64,000 bases of DNA from assembly GCA_949878425.1 (NCBI GenBank), contig CATLAL010000003.1, forward strand, positions 1-64,000. The letters are read 5' to 3'. A program made the translations under genes and the position numbers. The DNA comes from an uncultured Oscillospiraceae bacterium. GTDB lineage: Bacteria; Bacillota; Clostridia; Oscillospirales; Oscillospiraceae. The notes beneath the pieces are model-generated. The model saw only the letters and a program-made list of their open reading frames with translations, was not told the origin of the DNA and did no database searches. Position 1 is the stretch's first letter. The number at the start of each line of letters is the position of its first letter. This document shows positions 32,846 through 41,279 of the stretch, in pieces.

Positions 32846-33473
32846 CCCGGGAGGCCTCCCACCTTTTGAGAAAGCTCCTGCGGTGGATGGGGCTGGGGCC
32901 GTAGGCGTCCAGCAGCTCGTAGTGGAGCCGGGTGCCGTAGCCCTTGTGGCGGTCAAACTGGTACTGGGGGTATTTCTCCGCCATGGCCTCCATGTACCGG
33001 TCCCGGCTCACCTTGGCCAGGATGGAGGCGGCGGCGATGCTGGCGCTGCGGCTGTCTCCCCGGACCACGGTCTCGTGCTCCGCCGCAATGGCGCAATGCC
33101 GGCCCCGGTCCCGGTTGCCGTCAATGAGGGCGTAGTCCGCCGGTGGAGTCAGGCCATCGATGGCCCGCTGCATGGCCAGCATGCGGGCGCTGAGGATGTC
33201 CGTCTTGTCGATCTCCTCCGGGGAGGCCCAAGCCACCGCCCAGGCGACGGCCTGGGCCTGAATCTGGTCAAAGAGGACCTCCCGCCGCTTGGGAGATACC
33301 TGCTTGGAGTCATTGAGGTACGGCAGCGTCAGCCCGAAGGGCAGTATGACGGCCCCGGCGTACACCGGCCCCGCCAGGGGCCCCGCCCCCGCCTCGTCGC
33401 AGCCGCAGATCATCCGGAAGCCACGGGCCCTGGCGGCCTCCTCCAGCGCCCAGGGGTCGGCTTCAATCCTCAT
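32838..33473 (-). CDS. rnhB: Ribonuclease HII
   Basis: RNase HII removes ribonucleotides from DNA-RNA hybrids. The 211 residues show the first catalytic pair DE in CGCDEAGAGPLAGPV, the second Asp in YALIDGNRD, and the ASILAKVSRDRYM motif with DRHKGYGT near the end. It starts at ATG 33473, overlapping rbgA by 11 bp. It is part of a compact lepB-rbgA-rnhB-yraN cluster common in Firmicutes. Confidence 0.95.
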   Translation of the reverse strand: MRIEADPWALEEAARARGFRMICGCDEAGAGPLAGPVYAGAVILPFGLTLPYLNDSKQVSPKRREVLFDQIQAQAVAWAVAWASPEEIDKTDILSARMLAMQRAIDGLTPPADYALIDGNRDRGRHCAIAAEHETVVRGDSRSASIAAASILAKVSRDRYMEAMAEKYPQYQFDRHKGYGTRLHYELLDAYGPSPIHRRSFLKRWEASRGG

Positions 33474-34341
33474 GGGAGTCCTCCTCCGGCAGCTCCAGAG
33501 TGAACCGGCCCAGCCGCCCCCCCTGGAACTCGTCCAGCAGGACGCGGGCCATGCGCTCCGTGTCCACTTGGCCCCCCCGTACAAGAAAGCCCCGCTTCCG
33601 CCCCGCCTTCTCCAGCAGGTCATAGCCGGAATCCTCCGGCTCCGGCTGGAGGCGGTAGCGCTCCGCCAGGGCCTGGGGATAGTGGGCGGCCAGGTAGGTT
33701 ATCAGGTGGCCTGCCAGCTCCTCCGCGTCCAATATCTCCTCCCGCACCGCGCCGGTGCAGGCCAGGCGCAGGCCAACCGCCGGGTCGTCAAACTTGGGCC
33801 ACAGCATGCCCGGCGTATCCAGCAGCTCCAGATTCCTCGCCACGCTGATCCACTGCTTGCTCCTGGTAACGCCGGGCCGATCCTCCGCCTTGGCGGTCTT
33901 TCTGCCCGATACCTTATTAATAAACGTAGATTTTCCCACGTTGGGAATGCCGAGAATCATCACCCGGACGGTCCGCCCGGCCTGGCCCCGCTCCGCGTAG
34001 GCGGCCAGCTTCTCCGCCAGAAGCTCCCGGACGGCCCCGGCAAACCGGTCGGTGCCCGTTCCATCCCTGGCGTTGGCCTCCAGGACGGCGAAGCCCCTGC
34101 CGCGGAACCAGGCCGCCCACCGGCGGGTGGCCGACTGATCCGCCAGATCCACCCGGTTGAGGACCACCAGCCGGGGCTTCCCCTCCGTCAGCTCCTCTAC
34201 ATCCGGGTTCCGGCTGGAGAGAGGAATGCGGGCGTCCAAAATCTCGCACACCGCGTCCATGTGCCTCATCTGCTGGGCGATCATCCGGCGGGTCTTGGCC
34301 ATGTGGCCGGGATACCACTGTATCTGCATGCCGCTGTCCAT
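33463..34341 (-). CDS. ylqF: Ribosome biogenesis GTPase RbgA (YlqF)
   Basis: RbgA is a circularly permuted GTPase needed for late 50S assembly. The 292-residue protein starts with QIQWYPGHMAKTRR and shows the permuted order: G4 NRVD first, then G1 GIPNVGKSTF and G3 DTPG (LLDTPGML). The ATG at 34341 has a GGGGG site; ATG 34329, closer to the family start, is an alternative. It lies between lepB and rnhB in the same direction. Confidence 0.95.
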   Translation of the reverse strand: MDSGMQIQWYPGHMAKTRRMIAQQMRHMDAVCEILDARIPLSSRNPDVEELTEGKPRLVVLNRVDLADQSATRRWAAWFRGRGFAVLEANARDGTGTDRFAGAVRELLAEKLAAYAERGQAGRTVRVMILGIPNVGKSTFINKVSGRKTAKAEDRPGVTRSKQWISVARNLELLDTPGMLWPKFDDPAVGLRLACTGAVREEILDAEELAGHLITYLAAHYPQALAERYRLQPEPEDSGYDLLEKAGRKRGFLVRGGQVDTERMARVLLDEFQGGRLGRFTLELPEEDSHED

Positions 34342-34352
34342 CCGGGTTCCCC

Positions 34353-35015
34353 CTACGCCGTCGGGGCCAGGGACCCTATGCGCCCCCAGTCCCGCGTCTG
34401 GGTGTCCGGCGTCTCGCCGGGAACCACCAGAAAGAGCGCCTTGCCCTGGAGGTACCCCACTTTCACCGGCCCCAGCATAACGCTGCGGCTGTCGGTGCTG
34501 TGGTTGCGGTTGTCCCCCAACACAAAGACCTCGTCCTCCTCCAGCGTCACCGGGAAGTCGATGGCCCGCCCCCCGTAGTCATAGTAGTAGGGCTCCTTGA
34601 CATAGGACTCCGCAAGCATCCGGCCATCCACGCTGACAGCCCCGGTGAGGGGGTCGATATCCACCGTCTGGCCGCCTGTAGCCACAATGCGCTTGACAAT
34701 GGTGTCGCTGAGCTCCGCGTTGTAGGCGTTGATCACCACCACGTCCCCGGCCTTAAAGTCGCAGAACATGGCGTTGAGCACCAGAAGCCGGTCGCCGGTG
34801 TACAGGGTGTCCTGCATGGAGGGGCCGCTGACGCCGATGAGCCGCACCGCGAAGGTGAACAGCAGCACCACGCCCACCACCGCCCCGGTCAGCGCCTGGG
34901 CCCAACAGTAGATGAGGTTTTCCAGCGTATCCGGCTCCTTGCGGTCCTCCCCGGCCTCACCCTCCGGCGTCTGGGCGCTCTCCTCCAGCTCCGGGTTCTT
35001 TTCTTCCTCTGCCAT
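34353..35015 (-). CDS. lepB: Signal peptidase I
   Basis: LepB cleaves signal peptides on the outer face of the membrane. The 220-residue protein has an acidic N-terminal tail (about 1-28), one membrane segment (about 32-60), catalytic Ser in VSGPSMQDTL, catalytic Lys in IVKRIVATGG and the GDNRNHSTDSR box near the end. Membrane topology fits the single-span Gram-positive type. It heads the lepB-rbgA-rnhB-yraN cluster, with 11 bp to rbgA. Confidence 0.95.
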   Translation of the reverse strand: MAEEEKNPELEESAQTPEGEAGEDRKEPDTLENLIYCWAQALTGAVVGVVLLFTFAVRLIGVSGPSMQDTLYTGDRLLVLNAMFCDFKAGDVVVINAYNAELSDTIVKRIVATGGQTVDIDPLTGAVSVDGRMLAESYVKEPYYYDYGGRAIDFPVTLEEDEVFVLGDNRNHSTDSRSVMLGPVKVGYLQGKALFLVVPGETPDTQTRDWGRIGSLAPTA

Positions 35016-35130
35016 GGCGGCAACACTCCTTAGTCATAATAAGCTAGGTTATAGCATAGCACAGCTTTTCCCGAATTACAACAGCGAAATTGACCGAAAT
35101 CACAGATTCGCCAGCCTTAAAAGCCGATAT

Positions 35131-35173
35131 AATAGGAGGGAGGGACAGCCGCCGCCAGTCCCTCCCTCCTATT
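35131..35173. terminator. Strong bidirectional hairpin
   Basis: A 16-bp stem from AATAGGAGGGAGGGAC and its complement with an 11-nt loop. It lies 28 bp past the AlkD-like gene stop and upstream of lepB, so it would end the AlkD transcript. Confidence 0.75.
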
Positions 35174-35200
35174 TCACGCCTGTTTCCTATAGAATGCAGT

Positions 35201-35884
35201 TCAACTCTCCCCTCGCATCTTCAGCCCCCGGAGGTACGCTTTTTGCTCCTCCGGAACCCGCCGGCTCTCAAGGGCTTTTTGAATCGCCCTGTTGTGGGTC
35301 CAGCTGTCCAGCCGCCGGTTCAGCAGATAGGGCAGCGCGGCGTCGTACTGCTTCGCCAGAGCCGTGGCGAAATACCAGGCAATCATCATGTTGACGTAGT
35401 ACTCCCCGCTGCGCAGGTCCGCCGCCCAGTCCAGGTACTCTGTCTGAAACGCCCCATCCAGATAGAATTCCAGCAGCACGCCAATCCCGAAGCGGACGGT
35501 ATAGGTGTGCTGGGAGGCCATCCATCGCCGGGCCTGCTCCGGAAGCTGGTTCGGATGTCGGCGGAAGGCTTTCGGGCTGATCAGGTCGCAGGTGGCCCAG
35601 TTGTCCACATAGGGCAGAAAGGCCTCCAGCCCCGCCACCGTCTCCTCACAGTCCTTTACCAAAGAGAGCAGGAAGCCGTGGAGGTTATTTTCGTCGTAAT
35701 AGCGGTGGGGCAGCGACTGTAAAAACGCCGCGGCCTCCTCCGTTCCCTCCAGCTCCCTGGCCAGCTGCCGCAGGGCCGGCGTGCGCACGCCGATGACGGC
35801 TTCCGGGTCCACGGTGGGCATCAACTTGCACTGGAACTCCTTATATTTCAAATCTTGTAAAGCAAAAAGCCTTTCCAGTATCAT
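35201..35884 (-). CDS. DNA alkylation repair protein (AlkD-like)
   Basis: A 227-residue HEAT-repeat protein of the AlkC/AlkD glycosylase superfamily. Conserved features include IGVRTPALRQLARE near residue 32, the DNWATCDLI segment with the Asp/Trp used for alkylated base handling, and YVNMMIAWYFATAL. Such proteins excise alkylated bases without flipping or, in some branches, have other roles. The start overlaps the stop of the upstream exonuclease gene (ATGA), indicating translational coupling. Confidence 0.88.
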   Translation of the reverse strand: MILERLFALQDLKYKEFQCKLMPTVDPEAVIGVRTPALRQLARELEGTEEAAAFLQSLPHRYYDENNLHGFLLSLVKDCEETVAGLEAFLPYVDNWATCDLISPKAFRRHPNQLPEQARRWMASQHTYTVRFGIGVLLEFYLDGAFQTEYLDWAADLRSGEYYVNMMIAWYFATALAKQYDAALPYLLNRRLDSWTHNRAIQKALESRRVPEEQKAYLRGLKMRGES

Positions 35885-36468
35885 CTCACGCTCCGCCTCC
35901 CCTGCGGCTCGGGCGATATGGTGCGCATCTCGCGAAAATCATACATTCGGCGAAACCGGTTCACGTCCATCCCCCGGTCCAGGTAGTCCAGCAGCAGCAG
36001 CGCGCAGGCCCGGCTGTCGCTGCTGGCCTGGTGGTGGTCCAAAGCAATCCCCCGGTGTCCGCACAGGGTGTCCAGCCTGTGGTTTGGGAGCTCCGGGTAG
36101 CACCGGCGGCCCATCTGGCAGGTGCAGGCGTAGGCGGCCGTATCCCGCCAGTCGACGCAGTAGGCCCGCAGGCATCTGGCCAGCACCCCCATGTCAAAGG
36201 GGGCGTTGTGGGCAACGAGGAGGCCGCTCTCCAGCAGCGGACCGACGGCGGGCCAGAGCTCCTCAAAGGTGGGGGCGTCCTCCGCCATCTCCGGCGTGAT
36301 GCCGGTGAGACGGATATTGAAGGGGGCAAACCAGGTCTCCGGGTTAACCAGAGAGTAGAACTCGTCCACAATTTCGCCATTTTCCGCCGCGGCAATGCCG
36401 ATAGCGCTCATACGGCTGTTGGCCCCGTTGGGGGTTTCTACGTCGAAGGCTATGTATCTCTCGCCCAT
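35881..36468 (-). CDS. 3'-5' exonuclease (DnaQ/Pol III epsilon-like)
   Basis: A 195-residue DEDD exonuclease domain protein. ExoI is FDVETPNG (D8, E10), ExoII is HNAPFDMGVL and ExoIII is HHQASSDSRA (H-x5-D), so it is the DEDDh type. No polymerase or helicase domain is attached. Start at 36468 has AAGGAG. It is coupled by ATGA to the AlkD-like gene, so the pair may act together in DNA repair, which is inference. Confidence 0.9.
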   Translation of the reverse strand: MGERYIAFDVETPNGANSRMSAIGIAAAENGEIVDEFYSLVNPETWFAPFNIRLTGITPEMAEDAPTFEELWPAVGPLLESGLLVAHNAPFDMGVLARCLRAYCVDWRDTAAYACTCQMGRRCYPELPNHRLDTLCGHRGIALDHHQASSDSRACALLLLDYLDRGMDVNRFRRMYDFREMRTISPEPQGRRSVR

Positions 36469-36523
36469 AGCGCTCTCCTTCCCATACGTACCGGGCGCTG
36501 TGCGGCGCGGAGCCGCCCCCGCC

Positions 36524-36970
36524 CTACAGCGCGATTTTTTCCACCTGGAGCACCCCGTTCTCAATGGTGGCGATGGCCATGGACAGGCCCCTGCCGAACC
36601 GGGGGCTGGAGCAGCTGCCCGGGTTGAGCCACAGCCGACCCCTGACGCGCTCCTCGAAGTACTGGTGGGAGTGGCCGAACACCACCACCTCCACCCCGGT
36701 CAGATTCCAGGGCACGTCGTCCCGGTTGTGGACCATAAAAAAGTTCACGCCGCCCAGGGTCACCTTCCGGGTCCTCGGCAGCCGCAGCGCCCAGGAGCCC
36801 CAGTCGTTGTTGCCCCGCACCGCGCATACCGGCGCGATCTCCTCCAGTCGCTCCAGAATGTCTGGACGGTCGATGTCCCCGGCGTGGAGGATATGGTCGC
36901 AGCCGGTCAGATGCTCCGCCACCTCGGGCCGCAGCCGGCCATGGGTGTCGGAGAGAATGCCAAGTTTCAT
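36524..36970 (-). CDS. YfcE-family phosphodiesterase
   Basis: The 148-residue protein is a compact calcineurin-like phosphodiesterase: LSDTHGRL (D-x-H), HAGDID (GD), VRGNNDWG (GN-N-D), FMVHNRD and VFGHSHQYF (GHSH). This set matches YfcE/MJ0936-type enzymes that hydrolyse simple phosphodiesters. The ATG at 36970 was chosen over a longer frame for its MKLGILSDTHG family start and AGAGG site. It lies just upstream of the exonuclease gene in the same direction. Confidence 0.9.
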   Translation of the reverse strand: MKLGILSDTHGRLRPEVAEHLTGCDHILHAGDIDRPDILERLEEIAPVCAVRGNNDWGSWALRLPRTRKVTLGGVNFFMVHNRDDVPWNLTGVEVVVFGHSHQYFEERVRGRLWLNPGSCSSPRFGRGLSMAIATIENGVLQVEKIAL

Positions 36971-37079
36971 GATTTTGCCTCTCCCGCTCTCCAAATTCTT
37001 CCCCATTATAGGGGAGCGGGCGGGAATTGTCAACGCGGGGCGGACAGAAATCTGGAAAATTTTTGCACCGGCGGACAGG

Positions 37080-38216
37080 TCACGGATAGGTCTGGCCCAG
37101 CCTTTCGCTGTACTCCTCCCGGAAGGCGGCGAATTCGCCGCAGTCCAGGGCGTCCCGGATGCGCTCCATGAGGGTGTTGTAGAACCAGAGGTTGTGCATC
37201 ACGGCCAGCCGCATGGCCAGCATCTCCTCCGCCTTGAAGAGGTGGCGGAGGTAGGCCCGGGAGAAGCAGCGGCAGACGGGGCAGGCGCACGCCGGGTCGA
37301 TGGGGCCGGTATCCAGCTTGTAGCGCTCATTCTTGATGTTCAGAGTACCCTGCCAGGTGAAGAGCTTGCCGTGGCGGGCGTTTCGCGCTGGCATCACGCA
37401 GTCGAAGAAGTCCACCCCACGCCAGACGCTCTCGATGATGTTGGAGGGCGTGCCCACGCCCATGAGATAGCGGGGCTTGTCCCAGGGCGCGTGGGGCAGC
37501 ACGATGTCCAGGATGTGGTACATCACCGCCGTCTCCTCCCCCACCGCCAGCCCGCCGATGGCGTAGCCGTCGCAGTCCAGCTTGGCGATTTCCTCCATGT
37601 GCCAGACCCGCAGGTCCTCATAGGTCCCCCCCTGGTTGATGCCGAAGAGCAGCTGCCCCGGGTTCAGGCACTCCGGCAGGGCGCACAGCCTCTGGTGCTC
37701 CGCTTTGCACCGGGCCAGCCACCGGAGGGTCCGCTCACAGGACTGCTTGACGTAGTCGTAGGGCGCCGGGTTCTCCACGCACTCGTCAAAGGCCATGGCG
37801 ATGTCGCTGCCCAGGTTGGCCTGGATCTGCATGGACTCCTCCGGGCCCATAAAGACCCGCCGCCCGTCGATGTGGGAGGCAAAGGTGACCCCCTCCTCCG
37901 TGATCTTCCGCAGGCCCGCCAGAGAGAACACCTGGAAGCCGCCGGAGTCCGTCAGAATCGGCCCCTCCCAGTCCATCATCTTGTGGAGGCCGCCCAGATC
38001 GCGCACCACCTCATCCCCAGGGCGCAGATGGAGGTGGTAGGTGTTGCTCAGCTCAATCTGGCACTTCAGCTCCCGCAGGTCGTGAGCGCTGACCGCCCCC
38101 TTGATGGCCCCCTGGGTGCCGACATTCATAAAAACCGGGGTCTGGACCTCCCCTCCGTGGGCGCAGCGAAACCGGCCCCGCCGGGCGAACCCCTCGCGGC
38201 AGATAACTTCAAACAT
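37080..38216 (-). CDS. tgt: tRNA-guanine transglycosylase
   Basis: Tgt exchanges guanine for preQ1 at tRNA position 34, before QueA acts. The 378-residue protein has TPVFMNVGTQGAIKG, catalytic Asp in DSGGFQVFSL, the second Asp region (MPARNARHGKLFT) and the zinc site C-x-C-x2-C ... H (CACPVCRCFSRAYLRHL, with the His in VMHNLW). Length is normal. queA lies 20 kb away, so the pathway genes are not clustered here. Confidence 0.96.
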   Translation of the reverse strand: MFEVICREGFARRGRFRCAHGGEVQTPVFMNVGTQGAIKGAVSAHDLRELKCQIELSNTYHLHLRPGDEVVRDLGGLHKMMDWEGPILTDSGGFQVFSLAGLRKITEEGVTFASHIDGRRVFMGPEESMQIQANLGSDIAMAFDECVENPAPYDYVKQSCERTLRWLARCKAEHQRLCALPECLNPGQLLFGINQGGTYEDLRVWHMEEIAKLDCDGYAIGGLAVGEETAVMYHILDIVLPHAPWDKPRYLMGVGTPSNIIESVWRGVDFFDCVMPARNARHGKLFTWQGTLNIKNERYKLDTGPIDPACACPVCRCFSRAYLRHLFKAEEMLAMRLAVMHNLWFYNTLMERIRDALDCGEFAAFREEYSERLGQTYP

Positions 38217-38254
38217 CTTGCAAATCTCCTTTTGGGCGTACAGTTAGGGTATAC

Positions 38255-38318
38255 AGTCTTTTTTCTTGAAAGAAAAAAGACTCAAAAAAGAACTTTTTTG
38301 GCGAAACTACGTTTCGCC
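38255..38318 (+). repeat. F repeat copy 5
   Basis: AGTCTTTTTT hairpin (38255-38282), CAAAAAAGAACTTTTTT linker and the palindrome GGCGAAACTACGTTTCGCC (38300-38318). The TAG stop of the 88-aa gene lies inside this palindrome. Confidence 0.85.
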
Positions 38319-38573
38319 ATCCTCTTTCATATCGCTCGCACTGTCCGCCGTACCTTCTTCGGCTTTGCCCTTCTCTTCTTCCCGGCTCGGATCGTTGGGG
38401 TCCTCCTCCAGCATATCGTCAAAGTAGCCCTTGTTGGCGGCTGACCGCCTGTCCAGCCAGGACGCGAGACGGGGCGTAAGCCACAGCGATCCGCCCGCAA
38501 TCACCAGGAAGAGAACGAGAAAGATCACCGGCGCGGCGGTATCGCCCACATAGTTTTTTAATAGGGAAAGCAT
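38307..38573 (-). CDS. Small single-span membrane protein, 88 aa
   Basis: The 88 residues begin with MLSLLKNYVGDTAAPVIFLV and a membrane segment at about 14-36, followed by a cytoplasmic basic patch and an acidic tail rich in Glu/Asp. No known family is recognised. The last codons and TAG stop derive from the F5 repeat palindrome, so the C-terminus may have been extended or replaced by the repeat. It lies just upstream of tgt on the same strand, suggesting but not proving a link. Confidence 0.65.
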   Translation of the reverse strand: MLSLLKNYVGDTAAPVIFLVLFLVIAGGSLWLTPRLASWLDRRSAANKGYFDDMLEEDPNDPSREEEKGKAEEGTADSASDMKEDGET

Positions 38574-38645
38574 GGCGCGCCTCCTCGAGAGGGATTTTTG
38601 TTCACAATGGGATTATACAGGATTTTCCGCCTGTTTGCAAGGCAA

Positions 38646-39050
38646 TTACGCCGCTCGCCAACGCAGCTCGCACGTACCGGTTGCGCCCTGAAAGTCCCAG
38701 CGCAAATAATACCTGCTTTCCGCATCCAGTTCTATCCTCCCTGTAGGGGACTGCCGGTTTAATCTCAGTAACGGCTGTTTAGCCTGATCGAATAGAGCTA
38801 CCTCCGCATCTCCTTTTGACAATTGTGCGGCAAGGGCAAACTCATAGGTTCTGCTCTCATGAAACCGTCCTACATGCCTGACCCAGCCAGTACACGAATC
38901 CAACGCTGCCTTGTCAGCATTTTTGCCGGGGCGAAATACAAATACAATGGCGGTGATCTGCTTTGACTCCGCAAAGCCCTTACAATACAGCAGATAGACA
39001 GCAATACCAGCCGCTGCCAGTATGACTAGGGGATAGAGAAATTTGTACAT
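38646..39050 (-). CDS. Membrane-anchored hypothetical protein, 134 aa
   Basis: One N-terminal membrane segment (about 5-23, LYPLVILAAAGIAVYLLYC) precedes an approximately 110-residue extracytoplasmic domain rich in beta strands. No known domain is recognised. The codon use is lower in GC than neighbours (more A/T third positions), which hints at recent acquisition. It lies next to a MITE-disrupted gene, in a small accessory patch. A TTTCCTCACCTCC word precedes its start (GGTGAGG on minus), giving a ribosome site. Confidence 0.65.
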   Translation of the reverse strand: MYKFLYPLVILAAAGIAVYLLYCKGFAESKQITAIVFVFRPGKNADKAALDSCTGWVRHVGRFHESRTYEFALAAQLSKGDAEVALFDQAKQPLLRLNRQSPTGRIELDAESRYYLRWDFQGATGTCELRWRAA

Positions 39051-39182
39051 TTCCTCACCTCCAGGAAATTCGGTTCGCAGACCGGGTTCTGCTATTTTGT
39101 AGATCCTGAAACATTTTGCTAAAGTATATTTCTACAAAAGTCACATGGCCTGCAGCAGCTTAACGGCTCTATATATTTAAAG

Positions 39183-39501
39183 CTATAGCTGCTTAAAATG
39201 TGCTTTCAGCTCTGCCTTGAGTCGAAAAGCAGCTTGTTTACTGCCAAGCTTCATTAATTCCTCTGAGGAATGAATGCCAACCATATGGAGCTTCTTTTCC
39301 ATTGTTTTACCTAGGGCCTGTTCACATAAGAGAAATGAGGGGACTTTCGAGCAAATTTTTGCCGTATGCAGGGCAAAAATTTGCAGGCGTACTGTTGTAC
39401 GTCAAAAATTTTTAACGCGGCAGACGGCAAAATTGGCCGGAAAGCCCCGCGTTTCGCCTTATGTGAACAGGTCCTAATCCTAAAGATGTAACTGCCGACA
39501 T
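39183..39501 (-). pseudogene. TfoX C-terminal-like gene split by a MITE
   Basis: Two coding pieces flank MITE C: codons 39501-39475 (MSAVTSLGL) and 39311-39183 (GKTMEKKLHMVGIHSSEELM ...). Removing the 161-bp element and one TA copy restores one frame of 51 codons ending at 39183. The joined product has the TfoX C-terminal signature (IGxxLEKKLxxVGIxSxEEL), a helical domain found alone or after a TfoX N-terminal domain. GGGAGAAAAC precedes the ATG. The intact gene would be short, so it may already have been a fragment. Confidence 0.7.
39314..39474. mobile_element. MITE-like element, family C
   Basis: 161 bp with about 35-bp inverted ends (left GGGCCTGTTCACATAAG, right CTTATGTGAACAGGTCC) and flanking TA on both sides (39312-39313 and 39475-39476). 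An internal GCAAATTTTTGCC hairpin is present. It has no gene and probably moves with a transposase encoded elsewhere. It sits inside the TfoX-like gene. Confidence 0.85.
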
Positions 39502-39541
39502 GTTTTCTCCCTTTTATTCGTCACCGCTGGCGGAGGCCCAA

Positions 39542-40621
39542 TCATCTTCCGCCTGGACGCTTCAGAACCATCTCCAGCTCCGTGATCTCCGCGCCACCGA
39601 TGGATTCGCTCCGCCGGTGCCCCGTGAGGCGAAAGCCCATATGCTCGTAAAAACCAACGGCGTTTTGGTTCCCCTTCAGCACCAGCAGGGCGATGTTGGG
39701 CCGGCGCAGCAGCGCCAGACAGGACTCCATCAGCCGCCGCCCCAGGCCAAGCCCCTGGTACGCCCGGAGGACATAGAGCGCGCAGATCTCCGAGGCGTCC
39801 TGTACGGAGAAAAAATCCCTGGCCCTCTGCCCGTAGCAGGCGAAACCCGCCACGGTATCCCCCCTTTCCCGGTCCAGGACCACCAGGGTATTTTCCGGGT
39901 ACCGCTCCGCCATGCGCCGGCAGCGCTCCAGGGTGTTCTGTGCCAGAATGCGCTCATCCATCAGGCCGGTATATGCCTCCCGCCAGGCGGTGTAGTGGAC
40001 AAACGCTTTTCCCTCCCGGTCCTGGGGCGACTGCATGGGCCACACCTGGAACCGTGGCTCCCGCTTCTGTCGGAGAAGGGTCCAGATATCCTGGATGGGA
40101 AATTCCTTCTCCGCCGCCTCCCGAGAGGAAAAGACCCGGGGCAGCTGGGCGGTTTTCTCCGTTCCGGCGACTTCAGAGGGGAGCGCGGCCGCCAGAGCGG
40201 CCCGGCCCTCCGGGTCCTCCGGCAGTCTGGGCCATGGGACGTTGGGCAGCGCTTTCCGCCGCCAGTCCGGGTCCCCCGCCGCCATCTGAAGAAGCTGACC
40301 AAGGGAATTTGCCGCCCAGCGGGGCGGCCGGTCCGGCGGCAGCCAGCAGACGGGTCCCTGGTCCAGGCCGTTTACGGCGGCAAAGTATCCCCCGCCGCCG
40401 TCCGAGGCAAAGACCTCCAGCCAGGGCACGCCGTACAGGGAGAGCGCCGGCTCCTGCCCCTGCCGCAGCAGAAAGATGCCGCCCAGCCGCTCCAGCTCCG
40501 CCGCCAGGGGCTCCGCTTTCGGAGGTTCCGTGTGAATGTCCAAGCCCGTATAGACCAGTTTTGCGCCGTCGCGGAGGAAAAGGCCCTCCCCACCGCTTTT
40601 CTCCCTGTTGAGATAGATCAT
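39542..40621 (-). CDS. GNAT acetyltransferase with N-terminal SUKH-like region
   Basis: The 359-residue protein has a C-terminal GNAT domain (about 215-350) with the acetyl-CoA motif AYQGLGLGRRLM and the VGFYEHMGF signature. The N-terminal 110 residues (EVFASDGGGGYFA ... LGQLLQ) resemble SMI1/KNR4 (SUKH) modules, which mark immunity proteins, but this is a weak similarity. The start at 40621 is chosen for its GGGGG site; an earlier ATG at 40663 lacks one. Substrate is unknown. The fusion is uncommon to my knowledge. Confidence 0.75.
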   Translation of the reverse strand: MIYLNREKSGGEGLFLRDGAKLVYTGLDIHTEPPKAEPLAAELERLGGIFLLRQGQEPALSLYGVPWLEVFASDGGGGYFAAVNGLDQGPVCWLPPDRPPRWAANSLGQLLQMAAGDPDWRRKALPNVPWPRLPEDPEGRAALAAALPSEVAGTEKTAQLPRVFSSREAAEKEFPIQDIWTLLRQKREPRFQVWPMQSPQDREGKAFVHYTAWREAYTGLMDERILAQNTLERCRRMAERYPENTLVVLDRERGDTVAGFACYGQRARDFFSVQDASEICALYVLRAYQGLGLGRRLMESCLALLRRPNIALLVLKGNQNAVGFYEHMGFRLTGHRRSESIGGAEITELEMVLKRPGGR

Positions 40622-40730
40622 AAAAGCCCCCAAAATCATACGAGTAACGTTCTTTGCAATCATTTTTCGTTAGAGGATATTTTTAAAGCGGAATTCCATC
40701 TTTTTGGTGGAGTCTGTCGGTAATTTCCGA

Positions 40731-41147
40731 TTATCGCTTCCGATTGGGATTTCTTTTAAGAGCCAGCAGCTTCATATAGTCATTAAATTCGGCTGTATTC
40801 GTCGGCTCAAACATTACCCATTTCCCATCGCGGTAGGTTTGGGCCTCGTCATATTGCCTGCAAACGGCAGTAGAAAGAGTATCCCTTATAGCTTCAAAGT
40901 TCGCCCTCTCATCTTTTCCAAAAATAATCATGAAACCAACACAAGTACTTTTTGCGTATAAGCTACAGAGGGTTTTTCCACCTCTGCGATACTTATACTC
41001 ATAAGTCCAATTCTTACCGCCAGTATTCCATAACCGTTCCATATCGTATTTTTCATCAATAGCCGAACAGAGCGCCTGCCAAACTTCATACAAGGGCTGC
41101 CCAAGCAATTCCGTCAGTGCTGCTTGAGACGGCATGTTTTCAAGCAT
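40731..41147 (-). CDS. DUF3788-family protein
   Basis: The 138-residue protein matches the DUF3788 pattern (WNTGGKNWTYEYKYRRGGKT, then VGFMIIFGKDERANF). Proteins of this family are small, cytoplasmic and of unknown function, sometimes near GNAT genes. The start at 41147 has a GGAGGAG site. The gene has lower GC than its neighbours, with A/T-rich third positions, suggesting transfer. Confidence 0.8.
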   Translation of the reverse strand: MLENMPSQAALTELLGQPLYEVWQALCSAIDEKYDMERLWNTGGKNWTYEYKYRRGGKTLCSLYAKSTCVGFMIIFGKDERANFEAIRDTLSTAVCRQYDEAQTYRDGKWVMFEPTNTAEFNDYMKLLALKRNPNRKR

Positions 41148-41279
41148 ACTTTCTCCTCCGCCAATACTGATTTGTTGAGTTGGCATACGGGGCCAAAGCC
41201 TGCGCTTTTTTGTTTTGCCTGCTGGAATCTCCCCCGCAAAAACGCACGCTTTGGCTATTGGTATAGCCTCTAAAAAGGA

